Shown here in pieces: positions 22,791 to 36,372 of a stretch of 64,000 bases of DNA; positions within the stretch are counted from its first letter, which is position 1; each line of letters opens with the position of its first letter. The DNA is from Lasioglossum baleicum. Taxonomy: Eukaryota; Arthropoda; Insecta; Hymenoptera; Halictidae. The stretch lies in assembly GCF_051020765.1 (NCBI RefSeq), contig NC_134935.1, positions 11,905,579 to 11,969,578 on the forward strand. Reading direction: 5' to 3'. Made by a program: the position numbers and the translations under genes. The notes under the pieces were generated by a model, which ran no database searches, was not told the DNA's origin, and was given only the letters and a program-made list of their open reading frames with translations.

Positions 22791-25700
22791 TCTATACAGG
22801 GTAACTGACGTCGTCGGTAAGCTCGACACGATCGAACCAATCCTTTCGGCGCACGGAAATGCCTCGTCGCAATTGCCGCCCGCGCGCACTTTAATGATCG
22901 TAATTAACGGAGCGGTGGTTCGTTACACTTGTAACTCCCGCGTCGACCGCTCTCGGTTTTCATGCCGTGTGCTCGGCCCCGTTCAAGAAAACTCCACCGG
23001 CGAACGATTTAATCGCCGATACCGCGGACACTCGGTGCGTACACAGTTCGCCTGAATATTCTCCTTTTCCTCCCAACTATAGTGCAGAGAGGTTCTACTG
23101 TGGCGCGATCGTTTTTATTGTACCGGATCCGAAACGTTGCGAAAAGGTGAGGTAATTAGTAATTTTCAATGCTGCTCGGTAGCTTAACGTTAACGTCATC
23201 GCTGTCTTTGGCCCGCTTCTCCAGCGATGCAGTTTTTGGAGCGCGTCAATTGGAGTCACCGGTGACTCCGAGAGTCACGAATTGAACATCCCTGCTGTGA
23301 AGGGTCGTCGCTGCGACGTTATCTGTCCGTTTTTGGGCCGATGTCCACGCGACGAGATCAATTATTCATTGTAGATTCGGGGCGTATCGATGCGGCCGGC
23401 CGGGCCGAATTCATGAGAATGATTTTCCACATCGAGGGGATCCATTATTTATTTAGCACCGTGCGTTACGCTGCACGAGCCGAAGACCAGTGTCCGATAG
23501 TTCGCTGGTACACGGATCCTCTCTCTGTTCCGATCCCGTGTCGAATATTTTAGCATAGCGCTCGGTCGGTGACGTTAATTTGTCTTCAAGGGAGGGAATT
23601 GCACGCTGTCCACCGAAGTGAATGATAGGAGAGAAAGAGTGAGGCATTCCATTGAGACGCGGTGGCTCGTGAAGTCAACTGAAGTGAACCCTCGATATGA
23701 AAAATTGATTCGAGTATAAATGTCAGAGACACGGTCGTTGATCTAGATCGTCCTCGCGGAGGCTGTCAGTGACTGTACTTCAACGACCGTCGAACGATCT
23801 TGCTACCGATCCGCTTCTCTTCCCAATTGCCGTCCACGGACATTTCTTTGACTATCTCTCTCTCTCTCTTCTCTCTCATTCTATCTCTCACTCTCTCCTT
23901 AGCGTACGGCGCGCGCCGCAGCAACGAGCCTCTCCACCGGCTTAATTAGATTAATTAGATTGCAGCCGAGGCGGATCACGCTTCCCGAGATCTGTCGTGA
24001 TCCGGGATCGACGGATCTGACGTTACGTTTTCATTTCTGCGCGGTTCGTACAAATTGATGCTCGGACGAGGTACCAATCGCGTCATTCCGATCGTTAACC
24101 ATTTGAATATTTTCTTCTTATAACCGTGTTCTTTAATAAAACATTCTCTCGACGGAAATCGGAAATTTTCTTACGTAATAAATGGATCTGAGTGATGTCG
24201 ACGTAAGAATAACAAAATATCGGTAAGGGTGAATTTCTTACGGACTTTATTGACAACGCGAGAATAGGTACTTTTCTCACGGAACATCTAAATGTTCGTA
24301 ATCAGGAAATCGGGTATTTCTCATTGGTTCTGAAATTCGATAACTCGTTTCATTCGACTTAATACATTCTTCCAATCTTTCGATCCAAGAGCCGACAGAG
24401 TGCTGTTGTTCCTCCTTGGCACAGACGATTTTAATCGACCCAATTTCGGTAAAACGTTCTCCCTCTTATCCGTTTGGCCGCAAATCGGTTTTTCGATCCG
24501 TCGTATCGCGGCTCGTCGGTCGCATGCTAATTTCCCGAAATCGTATATCAAAACCGTAATCTACCGTACACGGGGCGCCGTGGAATCCTTAACGATGTAA
24601 TTAATATGTAAACTGTAAAATCTGTCCGGGAGAGTCAGCTCCTATAAATATGTATGCGACAGATCGGTCGGGGCGCATTCTTCATTATAGATCGCGCCCG
24701 GTACGGCGCGGCGTCGATCCCTCGCGGAGCCGCTTTTTTTCGGCCTCGATCCTCTGTTAGTCGCAATCGACAAACCCCCCCTCCCGATTTCCCAAGCTGT
24801 CGGACCAGCTTCTTTCCCTTCGAAATTAACACCGATATCTTAAATCCTCGCCGAGCATGAATATTAATAATGCGTCGCGCGCGCACACACATTGTAGCAA
24901 ACCGCGACATCAATTTGCCCAGCCTTTGCGTGCGCGGTTCCACGCGCAGTGCAGTTTCGAACTTTTTTGGAATCGCCAAGTCAAAACACGCCCAGTTCGA
25001 TCCAGTTCGCAAATCACCGCGGGTGATCGCTCGTTATCATCCACCCAGCATACTCGGTGTATTAGTAAAAAACGTGTAATATATGCTGTTGGAATTGTAC
25101 CATACAATGAATAATAATAAGAACAATTTCATAAAAATTACACCGCTACTTTGAACTACAGCCAAACAAGTATGCGAACTTTTAAAACGCGATTTTTTAT
25201 CTCATAAAATCTCTAAATTGTGTTCTCTGAACTATGGAGCTGTCATAATCCTTGCTTTCACTAATCAATGTGCGTGTTTTTACGAAGATTGCGAACTACA
25301 GTCCAATAAAACTACGAAAAAATTTCTAGCATTTTGTATAATTGGAAAAATTGCTATTTTTATTTTAAAAAAGTATTTTATCTGTTTCTTTTTTTACTCT
25401 CTTTTTATATTCACATGTGGAACACTATACCACTCGTGGCTCTCAGTACGTCGCGCGGATTAAACAGTGAATGGGTTATTCAAAGAACATGTAGAGTGAA
25501 CGAACAAATGTAAATTTCCTTAAAGTTTGACTATACAGTCCGCGCAGCGTTAAATCTAATTCATGAAATTCTTTCGAGTTTGTATTCGCCTTTGTCTTCG
25601 ATTGTTGCTCCGATACATGCTTAATTCGGTTTCTGCCGCGGGTCAAGCTCGTTCCACGGCCGCGCGAAGTAATTAATATATAAACGAGCGAAAGCTGGTG

Positions 25701-28700
25701 TCTCGGCTCCGGCCGCCTATAAATATTAATGCATTGTATTATTCAGCCGGTGAAACGAGCCGGGTAACGACGCGCCGCGCCTTGCAGCACCATGGTGGTG
25801 ATCTCGGGGAACAGAGGAGCCGGATAATAATTCGCGGCGTGGAAAAAGGAGCGGTCGCACGGCCGCGAGTTATCGATTCCTTGACCCTTCGCGCGCATTT
25901 CCTCGCCGCGTGTCCTGTTATCGGCGTCGCGGGGACACGCGTGAGAACTGTGAAGAGGGAAAAAGGAACGCGGAGAAACGAACGGCGAACCGGTGGAATT
26001 CGGTGCCGGGAACCCAAGTGTGTACCCGAGCCGCGTAATAAATATTGGCGGTGTGGTAAATTATTTCGATTGCGAAGGAATCGTGTTCGTAGTGCATTAC
26101 GAGGCGTTCCGCGCGAAATAAAATCGGCCTCGATGAGGTACGATATATAACGGCCACGAGTCGGTTCTCGATATGCAAATTCCTCGCCGGCAATTATTCG
26201 GAGCGGCGTCCTCTTGCCGCTCGTAAAGCTTCAATGAAGTTATTTCGGCGGGAGATGTCCGACGGAATGGGCGAGCGCGCGCGCGCACGGATTTTCTAAT
26301 CTTATCGGGGCCCATTCGGCCAGAAACCGTTCGTTTCAATCAGGATCCCGGGCGGTTGCGCGGTTGCCGACGAACGGTACACGATTAAGACGGGCCGGAG
26401 AGGAGAGCAGATAAAGGACGCTTGTACACTAAAAAATCTCGCGAGACGAACTCTCCGCCCGTGGTCGAACACGATCTTTCTCCTTCTTCTCTGTCTCTCT
26501 ATCTCTTCTCTGTCTTTCTTCTCGACCAGCGCAAAAACCTTCCCCGTTCGGGCTGACTTTTTGGTCGTTAATTAGTTGCATTTTTTTACGATCCCTCACA
26601 CACGTGCAGCGCGTAACAGCTCCGCCGGAGGAACGAGATACGGTCGAGAGAGGACGGCTAGGTAATGGAGGAAGGAGAGGAAGAGAAGAGTCGCGGGGTT
26701 GGTAGCTGCGAGTTAATTTTTGAACTGGGACGCGTATAATGTTCGGCATTGTGCGTTCCCGAGCTTTTCACTCGCGACGCCGCGCTGCGCCGCACTCGCG
26801 CTCCTTCGACAGACATATACGGCAATCAGCGCGAAATACGCTCGCCATGTGGCGTCGCCCGTTTAAACGTAATTGCCGGTCGTGCCTCTAAGTATTCATT
26901 AACGCCGTTGTCCCCCGTGGGGCCGACAGGTTAGATCGATGCCGGCGACTCTTCTGCATTGTGCCGGATCACCGACTCGATCATAATTCTCGCCTCGAGG
27001 ATAGCTCGACGCCCGTTTCAACTGGGCCGATCTCGGGAAAGTAGGGTCCACTTCACAACGAGATATTTTTACATTGACCCAGTAATCAACTCCAGTCCTG
27101 GATCGTAACTGCAATAATGTAAACGGTGTTCCATCCCTTCCTATAATTTTTATTCCCTTCTCGTTTAAAATAACTACGCACTTTGCTCCACGCACACAAG
27201 ATTCTCCCCGGGGAACCCCCAATCACCCGAGGATCTGCATCGAAATCTAACCGCGATCGCTGTGGACTTTTTAGCCCGGAAACTGGGTCCAAGACACCTG
27301 CGGATCCGTCCGGTCTAATTCCGCGGACACCGTGTTACTATCCGGCAAAAACAAACTCGATACACAGAGTATTACCTTAACGTGCCATAAAATCTGCATA
27401 ACGGAAGGCCGAGCGGCGTCGCGGCAGCTGAGAGCGGGTTAATTTAAAAAATTCAGTAGCCTGGGTAAACGAGGAAAATTAAATTTTATGTGGGGGCCAC
27501 GCGGTTAATCGTGTGGTGCGCGTGCGTATTTATTAGCTACCGGTCCAGGACCGCGTCTGACGTAATGAGAACGATTTTCGGGAAGGATCATCGGCCAGAT
27601 AAGATAAGCATCCGGCGTTGTTGCTCCCGTTGCCTCTTTTACGAGCCGTTCCCACACCCGTCGACGTCCTTCGACACCTCGGTCCATCCATGCGCCTCGA
27701 TTTCGGAGCGATTCCTGTAATGGCCGCCTGTTTGTCGGATACGTGGAACAATTAGAATGCAAATCTATTTGGTCTTCCGACGCTTGTAAACTTTTACTCT
27801 CTCCCCCTCTCTCGCTGTCCTTTTCTCGTTGTCCAACCCGTTCCGTAAAATTCGGGAGTCTGTGTAAATCCGCGAGATGAAAATTGGGTTGGATTTAATG
27901 AAATCGGCCCGCGTGATTATGCGACGACAACCGCCTCTACGCAGACCCTAAAGGCAACTTGATGTTTATACGACTGATTTGACGATAATTACAAACAAGA
28001 TTTGAAGTTCGAGACGGCGACGGTAATGGGCAGGCGTCGTTATGAATACTGTTATTGGGCTGTTTGCGGATCAGGGATTCTCCGGGCAATCTTGGCCCGG
28101 TGCGGGCCCGGGAAGGTGATCGGAGTTTTATGGTTGTTAAGTGTCGATTGCGGCGCGACGCGAGTATATCGCGGCCGATGAGGATTAAATTGGCTAGTGA
28201 TAAAACTGAGAGCGGAAATTTGTGGCAATGGCTATCTGTGAAAGTGATTTTAAGTTCGGCTCGGTGACCGTATTCCTCTGAAAGGGTTCCACCGGGATAA
28301 TCATAAAGAATCGCGTGCGCGCGAGCGAGCCCCCGGATCTCCAGTATCTACGAAACCGCAATGCCCGGGCGAAACAGCCCGAAGATACAGAGATTTTTAC
28401 GAGCGGAAATACGACAGTATTAAAGTCGGTTTTACATCGGCCAGGAATGGATACGAGCCGGTTAACGTCGATCGTAGCGGGGATTTTCTACGCGCGAGTA
28501 TCACTCGACCTCCTCGGATCTACCCCTAATAGCGATTCTTACGAGTTCCGAGACACCGCGGAGTTTTCCGACGCTCGAACGATCCCTTAAACGACTGTTT
28601 GGCCGGTTTACACGTGGAACAGCCTCCAAGTTGCCTTTATTCCACTCATAATATTTATTAGACGATAAAGACACCAACGAATTCTTTCGGACCGAAAAAC

Positions 28701-29649
28701 AGGGCGCGGGACACCGCGAAATGCTTCCATTCTACTCAAAACATTTATTCTTCTTTGCTAATCGTGCAGTAAGAATCGGAAAGACATACCTACGTCAGCA
28801 TACTTGTGTACCGAATATCAAGCTTGTAGAGAGATTGAACCATTCTGATTTCCGCGAAATAATTTGTCCGTGTATTAAAAGAGAGATTCTGCTCGAATCT
28901 CCCGCAGAAGAAAATGATAACACAGCCGGTTTCTCGGTTGAATTTCCTTCCCGACAGGAAGGTTGGTGGAAGCGGTGCACGCATCATCCCCCGCAGATGA
29001 AGTTGCGGTCGCTCAACAAATAGATTACGTGCCGGTCGAGGGTCTTCCGCGGGGGTGGCTCGCACATGCCACTCACGTACTCGTCTCCACCGGCAGTCGG
29101 CCCTACCGTTCTCCTTGCCGGCGTTTCTCCTCTCCAAAAATTGCAACGCGTTAGCTCGAGAGATCCGCTAACCATTCCATTATTAAATCTACGCCCGTAT
29201 TACCGTATGCCGCGCGAAAAAGGGTGGGTTCCGTGAACGGGAACCGAAGGGGGTCTCCCTCGAGAAGGGCCTGTCATTGAGATTCAACGCGCGTCGCAGC
29301 CATCGAAACGACGGAGACGGCGTACGACACGATTCGTCGGGGAAAGGGCGGAATAGATTAGCTGTAATAACTCGCCTCTCGCATTGTGTATCGCGCGGCG
29401 ATAACGCATCTTAATTGGTACACCGTTTACCTTGCTCATTTTTCCGGCGCGACGGCGCGGCGCAATCTCGCCGCGAGATCGGCTATAATCGCGGGAAAAC
29501 AGCCGACAGAATTTTCCGGGAAATTTGAAGTCGAGCGCGACGAGCAACAATTGATAATTGTCTGTAATTTCTTCTTCGATGAAAGAAACTCGATGACGCT
29601 ATTTCTTTCCCTCTCGCGAGGCGTTACGAAAGAGCGGTACCGCCTCGGG
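22791..29649. other. Non-coding stretch, no gene seen
   Basis: Long GC-rich unique sequence with AT-rich islands at 24090-24340 and 25080-25560. TAATTA-type homeodomain-like cores are common, for example two TTAATTAGA units at about 23942-23960, but I cannot call an enhancer. An alternating GC run occurs at 26273-26288. Open frames are short and unrecognised. Confidence 0.5.
23853..23899 (+). repeat. CT-rich simple repeat
   Basis: TCTC units interrupted by single bases. The complementary strand has GAGAG motifs of the kind bound by GAGA factor in insects, but such tracts are common and no use is implied. Confidence 0.75.
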
Positions 29650-32600
29650 CTAATTAGATAAGTTATATGCAAAATAAAATATCACGTGTTACTTTCTCGT
29701 TGGATTTTACTTTCAAATAGTCTACTACATCCACCTAACATTTTTATTCGTGATGGCTTCCATTCATAAATCCTTCTTTCATTGTATTTGGGGTTTTAAT
29801 TCGCATCCACCCTCTATGGTCGGTACCAACAAGTTATGTTACGTGCAGTAAACGATGCGATTTTCTTGTATTAGATAAAATGAAGGATTCCAACTCCATT
29901 CGCAGAACAAACGGTCGGATCGTCGCAGCTTTTGTTTTCCAGCCTACGAATTCCTGAAGCTGCTCAGCGGCCGGTCTATAATGAACGCGAACTACCCCCG
30001 TGTACCCGAAAATCGCAATCAAGCGCATTCCACCTGTCGGCAGGAGGGATAAGCAAAATCGTCGCGAGAGTGGGACGGAAAAAACGCGAAACTGGTCCCC
30101 CGGCGGGACAATCACCGTTCCGATCGGAGCTCAAATTTGACAGGGCACCCGGTGGCGGGCACGGTTATCCCCGATAAATCTCCGCGGCCCCCTCAGTCCC
30201 CCGGCCCTCGCAGCCATTCGTGTCGGCAGGCCGATCGGCATGCCCGGCCCTGGAGAAGAACAACTCCAGCGGCACGATTTACCGGCAAAACGGGTGGAAC
30301 CGACGCGAAAAACCGGAACGTTCTTGACGGACGGGTGACTAAATCGACCCTAAAGTAGTACCGTCGCCGGGCACAAAGAGACACGAGGCGACCGGTATCG
30401 GCCGGGTGAACCGAACGAGGAAAGAAGCAGAACCACGAGCTGGTGGATCGGCAGGTGGAGGGGGAGGAGGAGGTTGAGAATGGGGATAGGATCTCCTTGG
30501 GCTGTTCTTGTCGCAGCCCCCGGCTCCCCGTCAGAAAAAGTTCGCGCCTGTGATCTCACCGCGCGAGAGGATTTAGAGTTGTTTATCTACTTATTATGTC
30601 AGCCCGGGCTAATTGGGCATATTTGAGGATCGGTCCCGAGCGGATGCTCGCACGTATACCGTATAAAAGAGATCGGGACTCCTCTCTCGGTTCTGCCCTT
30701 CCACCGACGTCCGACACACGGTTGCTCCCCGTTCGTGGCATTTCGCGGGGGCCACGATTACAAGAGGATAATATCTGCCCGCGGAACAGAGAGCCGGAGT
30801 CCTCTTTCTCCGGCCCGGCAAGAACGGTCGCATAACTTTCGGCGATCATGACTCGGCCGCCATCCGTCTTTAGGGAACTATCGCGCCATCAAGCATCCAA
30901 ACCCTCCTTCTCTTCTCTTTCTCCATCTCTTTGTCGCTTTCTCTCGTGTTCTTTGTTTCTTTCTCTCCATCGCCACAGTGCCGCTCTCGTACCCTGTTCT
31001 TTTTCCGGGCCTGTACCGGTGTGTGCTCCGCCTTTTTCTGTGTCTTCCCTCTGTTTCGGCCGGCATCAGCCTCGCCGAAAGATGCATCGCTTCATTCCGC
31101 GCCACCGGACGCAGATTCGCCGCTACCGAGGCCAGAACGAACGGAATGCCCCGGCGCTCTGGCTAGCTTTATCGGTGATCGATCTTGAAGGGTGCACTCT
31201 TGCCCAAGATCACCGGTGATCCTGGAATCGGCCGGCTGATACCGTTCCGCCGGTTCCGTAGCATTCCTGCCAGCCGTTCACGCGCGGCCACCGTCTTTCG
31301 GCCGATTCCGTTTTTCGGACTCAGGCAACACGAGAGCCGTGAGACGATCCGTCGATCCGTCCCACAGGACTCTCCTGACTCGTAAGCGGTTCCTCCTACT
31401 TGGATACTTTGGCCAGCTTCGGTGAACCGATTCGTTCGTGCACGCACAAAGTGAATCCCGAACGTTTCTCACACCGTGCTTTCCTTCTCTGCGTGGTTAC
31501 TTTCCTCAGCCTTGAGTCCAGCTCTTAGGTCACTCTTAGAGGAGCTAGCTTGTGACCCGTTGTTTAAGATTTCATTAATTTACTCGGTCATTCTCTTGGA
31601 GAAGCACGTTTTCTCTTGGTTCTATTCACTTCATTTCTTGGTACCAACAAGTCTGATTAGCGGGTGGATTTTATACACTTGTGGTAAAATGAGTAGCTGC
31701 AATTTGAAGCGGAAAAAACATTAGAGGAATTGAAGAGTATCGATGCATTATTTCCGGTCTAATAAAATTGAATTGAATGAAAAACTGATCCTACCAATCG
31801 CTACAAACACTTTATACTGCATAAAAATCCGCTATGCATAATGTTCTCATTTTGATACTAACACAAAAAGTTATTTGCACATGTAACACGAAGTTTGCAT
31901 CATCAGGAATTTATCTAGTTATGACTTGCACGATCTACAACAGTCGATGAAATAAAAACGTTACTAAAACCGTTAAGGGGGTTGATTGTATCGTATCTTG
32001 TTCTTTCTACAGGGTTGTCGAAAACCGTAAGACTCCATGAACATTCGGTAGAGGCCACGATCGCGTTCCCTTGCTGGCACGTTTCGACACAATCGCGGAA
32101 ACAAAAACCGCCGAGGTCCTGCCGTAATCAGATTACACAGTCGCGAACAACAAGCGACTCGAATTCCCTGTTTCGGTTAGCAGCCGATCCGATAACGTTC
32201 GCTTACCGAAACCGGAGTTTCTGCGGGAAATGAAAGAACCGCCGCGTAAAAAACACGGGTTTATCCGTAGGCGGTTACAGACGGAACGTCAGAGAGAGGA
32301 GCACGATAGCCAGGTCGCCGGCACTATATTACCCGTCCCGTTCGTTCTTTCATCGAGCAATTCACAGTAAGCCCGGCGCGAACACGATAAATCGCGTGAC
32401 GCCGGGCAATAACGCGGCCGAATCTCGGTCTGCGTCGTGGCGTCGCGGCGCGTAGCGTCCGCGGGAGACCTCCGACCTGTTCTCCAACGCAGAGAACGTC
32501 TGATTAAGTCGCGAGGAGCGCGATGCCGGCGGGCTGATCCGCGGAGACAGCGGTACGAACGCTACCAAACCGGTCCGGCGATTATGCGCTACTTTTTCGG

Positions 32601-34082
32601 AGTTTATGCTCTGCCGCGTGGTCGGATAAACGGTGCTAATTGTACGATAAATTGTCCACGAAGTAGCAGTTTGCCCGCTCTCGATCACGGGAATCGACAA
32701 AGCGACGCGGGCAGAGTAGGCCGAGGCACTCGCGATAAGAAAGTCGTTAATTCCCTCGCGGATAATAGCGGTCGATAAGGCGTCGCGCTCTCCATACCGC
32801 GGACCATTTCCCAGGGACGCTCGAGATTGGGGTAGCTTCTCGATACTTAGTTGCAGACACGTAAACCTCTCTTTCCTTCCCGCGTGCGTCCACGCGAGGC
32901 ACTCGTAAAAATCCGCCTGGTTTTATAAGAGCAACGGTTCGTGAGGATTTTACGAAATTTTTACGAGGCCTGTTGCGGCCCGTCCCGAGGCGAGGCAAGG
33001 GCCTGATATCTGAATGAGCGGGGTTACGTGGCTTGCGATGCATTCCACGGAGCACAGAGTTGTTAAATCTCAAGGCTGTAAGCGGCAGTCATCGGAGTCC
33101 GGTGAAATAAAAGGGAAGGCTCGAACGAACGTACGTGGAACGCGCTTATAAAATCCTTCCGATGACGAGACATTACCATTCCGGATGATTGCTTAGCGCG
33201 GCTTTCCTTGTTGCCCGCTACAGTGTCCTTTTCTTGGCATTCATCCTCAGCATCTCGCAGCGCAATAGGAGAATCGTACGGTACATGTGAATTGAAATGT
33301 TTGCACTGTAACTCGGGCTAGTCTCGGATAGGAATAAAAATCCTCCAAGTTGATTGCAATCATTACTGCGATAGAAATCATAAGAACAGCAAACAGTGTG
33401 TAACAGTCGGGTGATTCATTCTATGAGCTTTCCGTACAGCTAGACCCGTTCTACGTGAACCATCACACGTTCTACGAAATTGTCTATTTCTGGGTAATTG
33501 CACTACAATTTTGATTCGATTGCGAATACAGTTTTCGGAATTAAAGCGTAAAACAAACGTGGACAAACTCGAACCAAGAATTTTCGAGGAGCGTGCGTGA
33601 ACACCGGAGAGGAATTTAACGTTTGGCTGGCAGCGTTTGTCGATCGATTACGATCAGTTTGATTTCGGGACACGGCATAAAATTTAGCGACACGGTTCGT
33701 CACGGTGTCGAGGAAAGGGCTGCGCTGGTCCCGTTACAAAGGGCGCCGAATCAACGACCGATCGGTTTCACGGGCCTGTTGTTTCAACCCACACGGATCC
33801 CTTAAAACAAATGCTCTCGCGGTTAGGCAAAACAAGGATCGATCGATTCGACACGACACGAGGCCGTTGCAGCGCGACGTCGGAGAGCGATAGAAGGACC
33901 TCGAGCAACCACGGCCAGAACAGCGAGGGCATTCGCCTCCCCATAAATCATATTAATAAACTGTACCGCCTTGCTGCACACGTTCTATCCAGTGCCGGAT
34001 AAGACTCTTTCTCCCACCTCTCTGGACCGCTGTTCCTGTTGAATACGCTTTATTCTCTCTCCTTCGATCCGCCCTCTCCGCG
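29650..34082. other. Non-coding stretch, no gene seen
   Basis: GC-rich unique sequence with an AT-rich island at 31720-31980 that holds one inverted copy of the dispersed repeat. Two-strand frames around 30848-31447 and 32362-32778 have compositional translations only. No paired mobile-element ends were found. Confidence 0.5.
31818..31832 (-). repeat. Dispersed short repeat, copy 2 (inverted, core only)
   Basis: TGCATAAAAATCCGC is the exact reverse complement of the core GCGGATTTTTATGCA of the repeat seen at 42849, 54024 and elsewhere. Confidence 0.4.
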
Positions 34083-34127
<45 letters not shown>

Positions 34128-34137
34128 CTCTTTCTTG
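34083..34137 (+). repeat. CT dinucleotide microsatellite
   Basis: A nearly pure (TC)n tract of about 55 bp, with TTTC interruptions towards its end. It probably varies in length between individuals. Confidence 0.9.
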
Positions 34138-34977
34138 CTCTCAACCCCGTCGATACTTCGACGACTTAATCGATCCACCGTATCCTTGCGACGTCTTAAT
34201 TGCGATATTATTGCCGTTTCTATTATTTTCGCCCTTCTCGAGCTTGCAATTACATGTTTTAACCCTTTCATATAATTTAATTATATTCTCATATGTAGCT
34301 TGCCCATGTAGAATAGTTGAGAAATACTGCAATTGTTGTTATATTACCGGAAATGGTTGGTTGTAATTATTACCGGAAAAGTAGTGTTCTTCAAAGTTGA
34401 AGATCATCCGAGTTCATATAACGTCTGCTATTAATCGCTGACAACACGATTTCTTTCGGTTCTTCCGCCCGAAACTCTCGCAATGAATCTACTAATTTCA
34501 AGTCAAATCGAATTCTTAAATAAACAAGCGATCAGGTGGCAGGAAAAATTTATAGCTACACGTAGTGACTAGGAATCGGGACGGGACGGTCGTAAACGTT
34601 TGAGTTACGATCGATTCGGCCGACCCGTTCAAATTCCTATAAATTATATTTATAGGTGCCGGGCAGATTTAATCCCGACACGATAAGTGTAATTTCCCAT
34701 AATGTTACTTATGCATTAAATACCATTTTTCCCCCCAGTGAAAGATGAAAGCGGTGCCGTTCGAGATGACGGGTTTAAATGAACCCGAGAATATTAGGGA
34801 TTAACGCGCGGTCGCTTTTATAGTGGAAAAAACCGACCATAAACGTAATCATTTCGGAGCGGTATCTATAGAAGTAACGCGTGATCAAAGAAATATAGTC
34901 AATAATATCGATGTCAATCGTTCTATCTAGGAAAGGAAATCTTTAGTTAACTTCCCTGCTCGAGGTTCATAAGAAGC
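34138..34977. other. AT-rich non-coding stretch with a small perfect hairpin
   Basis: At 34636-34656, CCTATAAAT and ATTTATAGG form a perfect 9-bp inverted repeat around a 3-nt centre. Otherwise unique AT-rich sequence, without a gene. Confidence 0.5.
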
Positions 34978-35416
34978 GTGAATAATAATCTTCTTTCTCG
35001 TTAACACTTGTAACTGATATAGTGGATGTGTTAATAAGACGCATTAATACGACATATTAATATGATCACATTAAAGTCACATGCCTAGGTAATTATAAAC
35101 GATCAATGCATAATTGAATTGAGCAGTTTAGTTAACCCTCATACACTTCTCAGAAAAAGTAGCATGAATGGAACTAGGATAAAACAGCTCGTGATTAATA
35201 ATCTTCTTCCTAGTTAACACTTGTAACCGATATACTGGATGTGTTAATAAGACGGATTAATACGACATATTAATACGACATATTAATGTGATCACATTAA
35301 AGCCACATGCCTAGGTAATTATAAACGACCAATGCATAATTTAATCGAGCAGTTTAGTTAACCTTCATACACTTCTCAGGAAAAGTAGCATGAATGAAAC
35401 TAGGATAAAACAGCCC
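34978..35416. repeat. Tandem duplication of about 213 bp
   Basis: Unit 1 (34978-35190) and unit 2 (35191-35416) are direct repeats, roughly 90 percent identical or better by eye. Both include GTTAACACTTGTAAC, the CATGCCTAGGTAATTATAAACGA segment (given as a landmark in parts: CATGCCTAGG then TAATTATAAACGA), and the left end of a TTAA-flanked element. Unit 2 is about 13 bp longer because TACGACATATTAA is itself repeated. Unit 2 also contains an 18-bp perfect palindrome at 35283-35300 (TTAATGTGATCACATTAA), imperfect in unit 1. No coding content. Confidence 0.9.
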
Positions 35417-35562
35417 GCACTACTATTTAGATCGGTAAGTGATCTATATAACATTAGCCATACCTTGAAGACAAACAGAAAGAATCGTTGTACAGTACAT
35501 GTAAAAGTACAGTATACAAAAAAGTAAGTAAATGGGTTTCCACCCTGAGGAACGTATGAGGG
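35362..35562. mobile_element. TTAA-flanked MITE (piggyBac-like), left end duplicated
   Basis: The right end, read inward, is CCCTCATACGTTCCTCAG. The left end is CCTTCATACACTTCTCAG here and CCCTCATACACTTCTCAG in the upstream duplicate at 35136. TTAA flanks the right end (35563-35566), this left end (35358-35361) and the duplicated left end (35132-35135). The element is 201 bp with no coding capacity. The host flank and left end are present twice while the right end is present once, so the element was inserted first and a tandem duplication followed. Confidence 0.75.
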
Positions 35563-35924
35563 TTAAATTTAACCGAGCACGAGTGTAATTACATTTGCCG
35601 AGTGGAGCCCGAAGAAGCTTGGTCTCGAGAGCGGCGTAACAATAATTCCGGTCTGTTTCGGGCGTAGACCGCGAGCGGGTCGAGTCAGGTCGGAGCGGGT
35701 TCCCTGAACGTGGACCACGTACGAGGAGCACGTATGTACCCGACGAGTCTGGGGGATGGGGAGGCAGATCCGCACGAAAGTGGCGAGTGGTCAGCGTCGA
35801 ATACGAAACGAACGACTGTCCGCCCTGCGGATGACGGTGGCGTGCCGTACATAAGGTATGATCGTCCGTCGACACGAAGAAACCGCGCGCGACGAGGATG
35901 GGACGCGTTTTTCGCGTGTGCGTC

Positions 35925-36000
35925 CAAGAGGGCGAGAAGGAAACGGAGAGCGAGAGAGAAAGAGAAAGAAAGAGTGCGAGAAGGGATAGGAAAGGGAGCA
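35925..36000 (+). repeat. GA-rich purine tract
   Basis: Repeated GAGA, AGAAAG and GGGA units on the + strand, with few pyrimidines. It creates the charged frames that overlap it. Confidence 0.7.
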
Positions 36001-36343
36001 CGCGACGATCGAGGAATAAAAAAGGCGGAGGAGAGGCGGAATCGATACAGCGTTGCATCGTGGCCGGGGTCCACGTTCCCCTCGGGACCGGAACGGACGA
36101 TTTCCTCGGGCTCTGATCAAAGGGAAGGCCGCGTGCACGCGTAAATTCTCACCGTGTAATATTTCATGAGCCGTTTCGCTTTGTCGATGGCCGTCCGCGC
36201 GAGGAATAGAGAATGCTGTCCGACTGCGGCGCGCCGCCGCGCCGTTCGCCACCAAGCAGACTCGATAGGCACTCCTCCGCCTTGGTAAACCTCTCTTGAA
36301 ACCAGGCGAACCGCGAGGGAACCGAGTCAGTGCAAGGTGGCAA

Positions 36344-36372
36344 GGGGAACGGGCCCCGAGGGGTGCGGGGGG
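36344..36372 (+). other. G-quadruplex-capable motif
   Basis: Four G runs (GGGG, GGG, GGGG and GGGGGG) separated by loops of 3, 6 and 3 nt satisfy the usual G3+N1-7 rule on the + strand. One loop is CCCCGA, which could compete by pairing with the G runs. Confidence 0.5.
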
